Positions 54,637 to 64,000 of a DNA stretch of 64,000 bases are shown here, piece by piece. This stretch comes from Diphasiastrum complanatum. Taxonomy: Eukaryota > Streptophyta > Lycopodiopsida > Lycopodiales > Lycopodiaceae. The stretch spans positions 24,968,503 to 25,032,502 of the forward strand of contig CM055095.1 of the NCBI GenBank assembly GCA_029204225.1, in the 5' to 3' direction. A program made the translations under genes and the position numbers. Positions within the stretch are counted from its first letter, which is position 1; every line of letters starts with the position of its first letter. The notes beneath the pieces are model-generated. The model did no database searches. It was not told where the DNA came from and saw only the letters and a list, made by a program, of their open reading frames with translations.

Positions 54637-54650
54637 TGTATGTAATAATA

Positions 54651-55370
54651 ACAAGGGCAGAGGATTAAGTCATTGGAATCTCACTTCTATGTGTGCAAGG
54701 GTTTTAAAAATTGAAAACATTAAAAAATTCAAAAAAATGAGAAATGTAATGGCGAACCATCTAGCCTCAGGCGAGCATTTTTTTTGAAAAATTGAGATTT
54801 CAAAATGAAGGGTATGAAAAAAATTTGTAAGCAAAATGAAGTTGAAGTGCTTCTCTCCTAAGTGGGACTGGAAATGGCCAATCATGACCCATCCACACAA
54901 AAATGATGATAACTTAATCAATACTTTTTCAGTACCTCTAGATAGCTAACTTCAAGCTCTTTCTATACATAGCTTAATAGTCAGGGAATTATTGTAAAAT
55001 AGAGAAATATAGACAGTAAAAATTGTAGCAAACTAAAATTGGATAGATTGATCATAATTTGACCACTATAGCTCTAACTGGAGAAAACTCAGTACCTCCA
55101 AATAGCTGAAATAAAGATCTAATCCAAAACAAGAAATCATACAAAAAAAAATTAGTTGGTCAAAATTTATCCCAAAGCATTTTAGAATTTGAAAATTCAA
55201 GAAAACTAAAAGAATAAGACTACCAAATTCAAGAAACCTCTAAATCTGATGACAATCATGAAGAATCATAATATAATTTGGATTTAACGCTCTGATACTA
55301 CAAATGTCATGTGCCAAACCCAATCAGATAGCCATAGCAATGGAACTAAAGCTAAGAACAAGCAAACAAC
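54651..55370. other. Unassigned stretch ending in a primer-site-like sequence
   Basis: No coding. GCTCTGATACTACAAATGTCA near 55283-55303 is, on the minus strand, TGACA-TTTG-TAGTATCAGAGC, an LTR end plus primer-site pattern of an otherwise unrecognised minus-strand element, cut by the copia fragment that follows. Confidence 0.35.
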
Positions 55371-56428
55371 ATAGCATCATGTTGATATAGCCATCAAACA
55401 CAAAGAACAAATAGACTCTTCATTATCATCGCCTTGTATGTCGACGATACATTGCTTTTTAGCAACAGTACCGATCAGGTGAAGGACGTTAAACAAATAT
55501 TGTTTTCTGAATTCGACATGAACGATCTGGGTGTGGCTCACTATTGTCTTGGAATTCGAATTCATCGATACAAAGAGAGACGGCTGATATACTCAACAAA
55601 GGTATCTTCATAATACTCTTATTAGATACAATTTGATTAACTGCAAAGAAGCTCACTCACCAATGGATCTAGGCCTGCGACTGTCGAAGGATCAATGTCC
55701 TTAGACAAAGCAAGAAAAGAAGCAAATGAGAGAGTATCTGTATCAGTCAATACTCGGCTCTCTCATGTATGCAATGGTCTATACAAGACATGACATCGCC
55801 TTTGGAGTTAGCTCATTAAGCCAGTTCATGGCTAATTCTGGCATCATATATTGGAAGACTCTTATCAGAATCATGAGATACATTCTAGCTACAACGGACC
55901 TGTGCATCTGCTATGGAGAAGTCGACAACGACAATCTTCATTAGCTAAGTGGATATTCAGATGCAAGCGTCGGGGAGGAGATGTTTATACTTGTAAATCC
56001 ACATCTAAATTTATATTCTTCTTCAACAGCGGTCCTATCTCTTGGTCGTAAGCAAACCTCTATTGCTCTCTTATGTACAGAAGCAGAATAAATTGCTGCT
56101 TCTCAAGCTATTAAAGAAGCAATTTGGTTGAAAAAATTATTGTCAGATATTAGTCTGAATTAGTACACTCCTACAATTATGTTTTGTGATAATCAGAGTG
56201 TCATTTGCCTTATTGGCCAATCCTAGATTTCACTATAGGAGTAAGCACATTGAGATTCAATATCACTATGTAAGGAGTAAGATTCTCGACAGAGAGATAA
56301 GCCAAACATACTTTTGGACGCAAAACATGATCGCAGATGTGTTTACCAAGGCTTTGAGCATTGATGCACACAACAAATTTTGTGCATTGCTTAGTCTAAA
56401 GATCAAGGGATTCACGGATCCAGATTAA
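55371..56428 (+). pseudogene. Copia reverse transcriptase C-terminus and RNase H
   Basis: Plus-strand frames read IIALYVDDTLLFSNSTDQV (YVDD motif near 55434), FDMNDLGVAHYCLGIRI, then a frame at 55726-55944 (SILGSLMYAMVYTRHDIAFG). RNase H follows: ISWSSKQTSIALLCTEAE, ASQAIKEAIWLKKLL, FCDNQSVICL, and in 56186-56428 NPRFHYRSKHIEIQYHYVR and MIADVFTKALS. At least four frame changes and stops. The 5' two thirds of the element (gag, integrase, RT fingers) are missing. Confidence 0.85.
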
Positions 56429-56441
56429 GAGAGGGTGTACA

Positions 56442-56957
56442 TGTTGGATTTATTTCTCTACTCTTCTAAATTCCATGTTAATTTAGTTCCATTTATACTG
56501 CTGCAGTTTTAAACGCATTGTTGCACAGTCTGCAGAAATACGCTATTATCGAAGACAAGCAAAAAAGTGGAAGTTACCTGACTTGTCGGAGTTGGCCGAC
56601 TTATCAGGAAAGCTTGACTTGGCCGACTTATCGAAGAGTTTGACTTATCGACTCAACCAACTATCGTCGAGGACCATCAAACAACGACTCCATTGACTAT
56701 CGGCAGTGACACGCTCGACTCCGAATAATCGAAGCCTTCTCACGCCCACTTCTTGTACTATGCAACTACTTGGACAATGACAACAATAGCCACAATCTAT
56801 TCTAGATGACACAATGGTTCTATGCCACCTTCTTGTACATACATTTGCACAACTATAAATTGTATATAGTTGATCATTGTAATCAATTAATAATGAGAAT
56901 TAGGTTGGAATCATTGCTACATATCCTCATGACGTCTCATGTTTCCATCACCACATT
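56442..56957 (+). repeat. 3' LTR of the copia fragment
   Basis: After the purine tract AAGAGAGGGTGTACA (56427-56441) the sequence starts TGTTGGATTTATTTC and plausibly ends CATCACCACA. Contains repeated CCGACTTATC motifs (about 56600-56660) and TATAAATTGTATATAG (56855-56870). The partner LTR is not in the window, so the right edge is inferred. Confidence 0.6.
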
Positions 56958-58619
56958 TTTCTTCAAGCTCTCCTACCCTTAACCACATTTCCTCGATTGT
57001 CAAACACTCAAACTTCTTACTTGCAACTTGTTGAGCTAGAAAAATAAGAGAAATGGTGAAGTGTTGTACTTTATTAACTTACAAAAATGAGATTGATTTT
57101 TATAGCTATTATTAATTTAGAAATATGGTTAGGTCAAAATTAGTTATGCCCAACTAGATAGTAATTATGTAATTTCAAACAAGGGCATGATGTCATATTC
57201 TTAAATTCCATAGTCCAATATTGAGTACAGAGCAAGGGGTACTTAGTCTACATCCAAGCCTAGCTACATTTCAAGGCTATAAACAAAAACCTTAGGCAAT
57301 ACTTCTATCACTACTATAGAAATTTATAGTTTCACATACCAACTAGTTGCCCATTGGTATTCTCCTTCACCTCATTCTAAATTTAATACGACTTTTGATG
57401 GGAGTGAAAAAGTTATAGGTTTAGGCTTGGAATAATAAATGTTTAAGCATATCAAAAGTGCAGGCTTAGGACACATCTCAGTTGGGTATCGTCATAAACC
57501 TTTGATGGTTGGGATTACTTGCATGAGATTTTCAAATGACATCTTTGGAAAAGTTGTTATCCATTGTATGTCATTCTATAATTTATTTTGAAAAGTAAAT
57601 CATGGTTTGACTCAATGCCACAACATCACTAAACCATAGAGTAGGAAGGATTCAAAATTTTGACTTGCACTTTTCAAAATGTCAATCAAATAACATCTCC
57701 AATTATTTTTGCATTTCACCTTTAAAGTTCAGAGGACTTTCTTGCCCTTCAAGGTATGCTTAAATTGGGCTTTTGACATGCAAATCACCTATCAAGTGAG
57801 CATTAATACTTATGATTGACTTTTGGGTCATTGAATATGCATTTACAAAAATAAACTGAATCACAGAACCTTGAATAGAGTATGAATCCAAAATACTACA
57901 TTATATTTATATACATCCCCATGATATTTCAAGATTCCATGCTACAACGAGAAGAGTCAAGGCCATATGAAAGTGTATTTTGCACCGTAACTAAGGGTGT
58001 AGGTGTGGTCCCCCCCATCCAACATTGCAAAATTCTCCATTTTGATTGATATATGTGATGTCATACAACATACATTATGCATTGTTAGATGAGGCCAAGT
58101 CTTGTTGTTATTCTCAATCACAATGTATAATAAGTTCCTCATTAAGGGAGTTGTATGACCCAATCAATGTTTAGCTATATTGCCGTGTTGCTCTATCATT
58201 ACTACAATAATAGGCATGATGGTTGATTCTTTTCTAGATGCACGATGAGACCTAGCTCTAAAATCTACTCCAAAAATAGTAGAAATCTAGAAAGACCATT
58301 TTCTAGGTAAAGGCTAAGCAAAAAATTTACCATTGTAATATGTGGTATAAAAAAGAGATTCGGCCATCATTTTCTACAACACATTGATCCACCAAATTGC
58401 TCCAAAACAAATTTTAATCAAAACTAAAAAACTCGATGCATTTGAAATTTTGGGTATGGACATTTTATGGCTTCACCAATAAGTAGATTTGAAGGAGGAG
58501 ACCTCTAGATCATGGAACATATTTTCTAAAATTAAGGAAATCCTTAGGTATAGATTTGGTGCACCTCAATTTTCATCTTGTTTTATGTGATTGTCATGGC
58601 CACATTAGCAAAGCCAAAG
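56958..58619. other. Unassigned AT-rich stretch with dispersed repeat copy 2
   Basis: No gene recognised. Positions 57950-58160 align with 18165-18425. Confidence 0.35.
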
Positions 58620-58827
58620 ACTAACTTGTCCTAGATGAAGTGGCGATCTCCTAGCCACTCTCATTTGTACTTTCTTTGTACTTTTTTTCTATAGAAAGCC
58701 TTGTTTCTTTCTTGGCATAAAAAACTAACTTGACCTAGATGAAGTGGGGACCTCCTAGCCACTCTCTTTTGTACTTTCTTTGTACATTTTGTCTATAATA
58801 AAGCCTAGTTTATTTCTTGGCATTAAA
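58620..58827 (+). repeat. Tandem duplication, 104-bp unit
   Basis: Two units starting ACTAACTTG(T/A)CCTAGATGAAG (58620 and 58724) and ending TTTCTTGGCAT(A/T)AAAAA. The second is followed by a 12-A run. Each contains CTTTGTAC(T/A)TTTT.TCTATA, which resembles the end of an LTR or a transcribed 3' end. Confidence 0.8.
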
Positions 58828-59113
58828 AAAAAAAACAAGAAACTCATATTCTTACAACTTTATTGAGTTTAGGCATAGATCCTAATACCTAGCCTTATAA
58901 TCTATACATGAATTTAATATATCATGATTATTACCACTTTACCTCAAGTAAGAATTAATGTCAAAAGTTTCAATTCTATACATATTTTGATTCATTTTAA
59001 AAATTGTCAACTTTATAATATACAAAAGGATGTCTATAGGGTCTTTGATGGTGTGCATAAGGCTAAGATGGGCTTCATAAAAAGAAGATATAGAAACAAG
59101 AATTCTAGGCATC

Positions 59114-60463
59114 CTAAAGCCGAGATTGCTTTTGCCACAAATGGTTTTCACCTTCAGATACATTCAATGCACGATAATAGTTGTTGATAATTCCCGCTTG
59201 ATAAAAGTTACCTTGTCTTGTTGCAATAGCAAGTAATTTGTTCGATCTATGATCTACCATTCTGCATGTATCTTTGTTGAACAAGACTTGTGTGCCAAAA
59301 TCCACTATCTTCGATACAGAGAGTAGGTTTCTTTTTAAGGTAGGTACATAGAGTGCTCCTTGTAGCTCTGCATGCCTCGATAGTGCCTGCTCCCATCTCC
59401 CAATATCATAACTCTTGTGTTGTCCAACATTTTGAAATTTGTGAGGATATTCTTGTTGCAAGTGATGTGAGTTGTTTCTCCTAAATCAATCACAATGCCA
59501 TAATCTTGTTGTGCGTAAGTTATGGATTCTTCTTCAATAGCTGAAAACGCATTATCACTCTTCTCTCCATCTTTGTATGACTCGGTAACATTTGCTTTAT
59601 CGTCCTTGTGCTTGTCCTTGGGGTTGAACCAGCATTCATATGTTCAGTGCTCCTTCTACTTGTAGTGAGTGCAGGGAATGGTTATTTTAAACCAGCATTT
59701 GTCTGTCACATGCCTTCTTGCAGTGAACACAGGTTGAAGTATCTTCCTTGATTCCCTTTGTCGATGACTTCTCCGGAGCCTTATCAATCTTGGACTTGTA
59801 CTTATTTTTTTTCTTTCCCTTTCTGGGAGAGGCCTTCTCCTAATTTCCACTCACTTCACCTTCATTTCTCATTAATCTTCCATCTGTCCCTAGATTGATT
59901 GCTCTCTCAAATGTCATTTCAGGCAAACTCAAGATGAGGATTCTTAGTGTTGGTAAGATGAAGGTAGATATTTCATGCAGTACATTAGTTTATGGGGTGC
60001 TAGCACCTGATGCTCTTGTCCAACTGCAAAGAGTTGTGTAAAAACCGTCTTGATACTCTCTACATGTTGGTCTAGATTGTTTTCATCCCATCGCAAGTAC
60101 TACAATTGATTGTGGAGGTGCATTACTGATGCAACACGTCCTCACTATATATTTCTGCTTCAACTTCTCCCAAGCTTCATGGTTGCCTTGACAGTCTTCA
60201 ATCTACATGAGAATGTCTTCATTTATGGAGGATACAATGATCACCATTGTGCGTTAATCATTCCTTATCCATTCAATCCTCCTTGGATCTCCCTTTAGAG
60301 GCTTTGGCTCTATCAAATCTGTGACAAATGAGATCCCTTCACCTTTGAGAAGTATCTTTATCTTGAACTTCCATATGCAATAATTCATGCCATCGAGACT
60401 GATTATGATCTTTGTTTGAATTGCACTAACCATATTTTATCTAATAAATATGCTTTGATACCA
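59114..60463 (-). pseudogene. Copia gag and protease-region fragment
   Basis: Next to the primer site TGGTATCAAAGCA (complement of 60451-60463). The minus strand reads LDGMNYCIWKFKIKILLKGE (capsid N-terminus), then EAWEKLKQKYIVRT, a Lys-rich tail, and CVHCKKACDRQ (damaged zinc knuckle). A protease-to-pre-integrase linker follows in 59461-59114: GALYVPTLKRNLLSVSKIVD, VLFNKDTCRMVDHRSNKLLA. Coding then fades at about 59114; integrase, RT and RNase H are absent. Several stops. Confidence 0.8.
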
Positions 60464-61820
60464 TGTTGTGGAAAACATAAATGTGGAAAATAGGATCTAG
60501 ACTAATGCAAATCACACACAATATGACAATCGAAGGAATTCATACAAGCAATGCTAGAAGAACAGGGTGCTTTAAATTTCCTTTCTATATTAGGTAGAGT
60601 CGATAGTTTGACAAACAATATTACTCTGTCACTTCTTTTGCACTTCTTTGTGTTATTTTGATTACGATCCTTTGATATATACTCCCAGTGAGAGAATTAT
60701 AAGAAAGTTTAAGCTTATCTTTACAAGAAGAGTTTATGCTAAACTTCTGATTTTCAGGTTTCAGACAGTTCTTTTGAATGTTCAATAGTTGTCGAATAGT
60801 AACCATCGAGTGTCTTATAGTTTCTTCACATTATCGATAGTTCTATCGGACGTTTATGATCCCTAGTCATTAAGATGTAGAAGCCTCCAAAAGATCTTCA
60901 AACTCTTGAAATGGATCAAATATGATGAACCTATATTGGACTTGTAATAATGTCAAAAATTAGAGAGCATAACATTCATAAAGATGCATAAAAAATAGGC
61001 CATGATCATCATTTACACAAGCAAGACAATTAGAAAAATTCTATACAATGTAGAGGGCAATCCCCTCCTCCAATATCTTCACCACAATGAAGTATGTACA
61101 TCAACTACTAAAATGGTAAAATGTTCAGCTATTTATAGCTGTAGTGAGATGGATTTGAAAGATTCTAGAAGTAGAGTTAAGCCCTACCAAGTAGTCTTAT
61201 ACAATATGTATATAAAACAATATAAGAATGTCAGTTGAACCAAGTTGGACCCTTGAAAATAATTTTCAAACATATGGTCTCCTCTTTGACCCTTGGTCAA
61301 CTATTTGAATTTACTATATTTAGGCTGGTACTTACCAATGTGGACTAATATTTCACAATTGGCGCATACATTGAGGAGATAGTAGTCTTTGACTTTGCCC
61401 ATAGGATATTATATGTTGTACCTAAAGATAATTTTTATTTTCATAGTTTGGAGTTGATTTCATTTTGATTGTGCCATTTTCTCAAGATAGATAGAAAAGT
61501 TTTGATATGCATAAAACAATGGATTAATCAAAGTGTCATGCCCATGACTGGTCTCAGGTAGCGTGTCCACGCTAGGGACCTGTAGACCAACAACCCGTAA
61601 GTTAACTGTGACTATAAGGGAATTGGGACCCTTATGTGTACATGGTCATAATTAATGGTTGTAGGCCTAAACACATGGTGGTGGAGTTGGTATGGGTCTA
61701 TCAGTGAGTCATTAGGGAACTGGATGACATGGCTCAGATAGGCTGCAGAGGTGTCCAGTGAGGTGTCACAGTGCACTACTAGTGGTGCATGGTATTGAAA
61801 TATTGGAAAAATCTATCTAA
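60464..61820. other. Probable copia 5' LTR (minus) and unassigned DNA
   Basis: By position next to the primer site at 60451-60463, an LTR of a minus-strand copia should start at 60464 (TGTTGTGGAAAAC). Its far end cannot be set because no partner is in the window. The rest (about 61250-61820) shows no gene. Confidence 0.4.
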
Positions 61821-62404
61821 TGTTGTAAGTAGGGGCCTAAAAATGCCAAAGATGAATTGAGCTCTTTTGGCTTAGTAAAGACTCATCTTAGAATAAAATA
61901 TTCAAGGTAGGTAGAAGTAGAAACTCGAGCTACCATAGGAATTGCCATTTGTACTTTGCATGCCACATTTAATGCATGAAAATACTAGGTGGCACAATTA
62001 GACATATTGAGGTGGCTTGAATAAGTCTAGATAGCTTGAGAGGTGGATTCATAACTCCAATTCAACTCAAAGTAGGAGGAGAGTCCATGAATCTATATAT
62101 ATGTGATGTACTCTCATTGAGAAGATGATGATTTTTGTGTGCAGTGCAAATTTGGAGACTAAGCTCTTTGTGCCCTCTCTCTCTACTCGAGTTTGTACAT
62201 TCATATTCTCTCTCTAGCCGAGTTGAGGCATTTATTGTACTTAGTTTCATATTTTGTTGATAGATCTTGCTTATAACACAATAATATTTCTTGTATGATC
62301 AGCTTTCCTATTGTCAATCAATGCTAGTTTGATCTTTATGGTATTATTGGGCTTAGGAGATCAAAAGTACATGTGTAGGGCATCCCACATGTGTAAATTC
62401 AACA
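61821..62404 (+). repeat. 5' LTR of a copia element
   Basis: TGTTGTAAG...AAATTCAACA, with short inverted ends TGTTG/CAACA. Directly followed by a perfect primer site. Contains TCTATATATATG (about 62091, TATA-like) and a CTCTCTCTCT tract. The left edge is inferred from the termini. Confidence 0.7.
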
Positions 62405-62417
62405 TGGTATCAGAGCC
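62405..62417 (+). other. Primer binding site (tRNA-iMet type)
   Basis: TGGTATCAGAGCC immediately after the LTR end CAACA. Confidence 0.9.
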
Positions 62418-63162
62418 TACCTAAGATTTACAAGCAAATCTAATAGAAAAGTTTGCAAATTCGATCAAATTTCAAGCTAGGAATTGTCTAGATTCTACTT
62501 TCTAGCTAGTTTGCAGTTTTCTGGTGATTTAGAGCTTCAAACCACTTTGAATGGTCTAGATCAGGTACTGTACGGAATTTCAGGTGCAAGCACGTGTGAA
62601 ATCTGCCCATTTTCAGTTTGGTGGTTCTCTCTCACCTTAGATCCAAATTTCATGCAATTTGACCCACTAGAAAGCTAGAAATGTGAAAAATCTGATGCAA
62701 TTTGAATCATAACAGTTGGATAAGCCAATCAAAAGCTATAAGCTTTTGAATAGTCATAGGTAGGGCGCCTAGACCTGTGGCAAATCGTGAGTACATGTCA
62801 TTTATTGCTTGAATGATCACAAAAATCATCCAGAAGTTGACCAATCTCATCTATATGTGATTTAGACAAAATTTAGAGGATCTAGGCAAATTGTTTCATA
62901 CAAATAGATTGTATTTGAGTCAATTTGACATTTTTGGAGTATTTCACACATGTGAAATTCAAAGAACCATAACTTTTGCCATACTTCATCTTTTTTGAAT
63001 ATTCAAATCTTGTTTTAGAGAGATTGTCAAACTAGTGAGATCTATCTCACAGTTTTTTGCTTAGTCTTATATAGGATTTGGTTTTTTACCCTTGATTGGT
63101 TCCTATAGTGAGAAGATAAGCAATTTTTTCATCCATCTTTTTTTATTTCCAACATTCTTTAT

Positions 63163-63408
63163 GGCTTCAATGGGTGCTTTTCTATTAGAAGCAAGTGAAA
63201 GATTGTCAACCTCCAATTACACAATTTGGAAGGTTAGGATGGAATCTGTCTTAATTCTACAAGATGTGATGGATATTGTACTTGGTATTGAAGAAGAACC
63301 ACAAATTCCTCAAGAAATTCCAAAGTACAAAAAGAGAGCTAGGATGGCTCTACATTATATTAAAATGAATGTCTCAAGATTCCACTTATGCTTATTTTGT
63401 TTCTCATG
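63163..63408 (+). pseudogene. Copia gag N-terminal fragment
   Basis: ATG at 63163; LLEASERLSTSNYTIWKVRM is the capsid N-terminal consensus, followed by DVMDIVLGIEEEP and KKRARMALHYIKMNVS. It stops after about 75 codons where sequence jumps to pol. Lies 0.75 kb after the primer site, as expected for a leader. Confidence 0.8.
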
Positions 63409-64000
63409 AGGAGCCCAAAGATGTCCAAGAAGCCCTCAATACCAAGGAGTAGTATGAGGCCATGAAGATTGAATATGATACCTTGATCACCAACCACACA
63501 TGGGAGCTAGTGGATCCACCACCTAACATGCACATCATTGGATGCAAGTGAGTGTTCAAGATCAAGTACAATCATGATGGCTCCATCAACAAGTACAAGG
63601 CAAGATTATGTGCTAAAGGCTTTGCACAAATATATGGCCTTGACTATGAAGAAACCTTTGTTCCTGTAAAGAATATGGTGACAATAAGAATCATAATCTC
63701 TCTTGCCTTATTTTTTAAGTGAAAATTGTATCAACTTGATGTCTCCAACGCTTTTTTGAATGGCTATCTTGAGGAGGAGATATACATGGAACAACCTCAA
63801 GGATTCATCAAGGATAAATCTAAGGTGTGTTTGCTATTTAGAAGTCTTTATGGCTTGAAGCAAGCACCTAGATCATGGTATTCAAGACTCAAGAACTTTC
63901 TACTTTCATTAGGATTTGTGCTTAGTGACTATGATCCTTCTATGTACTTCAGTTTGATGGTAGTAATATTGTCATTATTCTAATCTATGTAGATGACATT
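63400..64000 (+). pseudogene. Copia reverse transcriptase, cut by window edge
   Basis: Starts EEPKDVQEALNTKE (end of integrase linker), then [91 protein letters not shown], and at the last bases YVDDI. In-frame stops at about 63449, 63550 and 63720, and one frameshift before YVDDI. Everything between gag N-terminus and RT (capsid end, zinc knuckle, protease, integrase) is deleted at about 63385-63400. Confidence 0.9.

Noticed and set aside
1-64000. CRISPR arrays, operons, phage or bacterial defence genes
   Set aside because: All evidence is eukaryotic: introns, LTR elements and plant gene families; tandem repeats here lack the size and spacing of CRISPR.

Overview
The window is nuclear DNA of a land plant. 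The evidence is a spliced HAK/KUP potassium transporter with GT-AG introns, an OCTOPUS/DUF740-like gene with a plant-specific Cys motif, and many Ty1/copia and Ty3/gypsy retrotransposons with tRNA-iMet-type primer sites. A Penelope-like element of the endonuclease-deficient type is also present; such elements are known from lycophytes and other early-diverging plants. This suggests, without proving, a non-flowering vascular plant (lycophyte, fern or conifer). There are no operons, CRISPR arrays or prokaryotic signals.

Only two loci look like intact host genes: a HAK/KUP transporter (minus strand, 13416-17259, eight exons, about 854 aa) and an OCTOPUS-like gene (plus strand, 48151-49449, intronless, 432 aa). 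A decayed F-box-like gene (about 3860-4832, minus) and an unrecognised, interrupted minus-strand locus (about 50426-52530) are weaker candidates.

The rest is mostly mobile DNA. 1-2900: a rearranged gypsy copy (minus). 7598-10885: a copia deletion derivative with LTRs and a gag zinc knuckle fused to reverse transcriptase (minus). 11200-13170: a decayed Penelope-like reverse transcriptase (plus). 19862-37310: a three-level nest. An old copia (plus) is split by a 15.3-kb gypsy (20253-35559, 5-bp target duplication CAGCT). That gypsy is split by a second copia (minus), and a later inversion of about 1.77 kb scrambled one copia-gypsy junction. 38960-46860: four copies of a 1-kb LTR-like repeat (alpha) with two copies of a 1.4-kb non-coding spacer (beta), forming a tandem array. 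51063-52275: a hAT-like TIR element with a related element nested inside it, each flanked by an 8-bp duplication. 54552-54636: a tRNA-derived retroposon with a 14-bp duplication. 55371-56957, 59114-60463 and 61821-64000: three further copia fragments.

The most informative points are the reconstructable nest-plus-inversion, the large unrecognised accessory reading frame downstream of the gypsy integrase, the recurring CCTTCGCCGA-type motif confined to that gypsy's non-coding spacers, the self-nested hAT-like family, and the Penelope-like element. I found no convincing evidence of a wholly new biological system.
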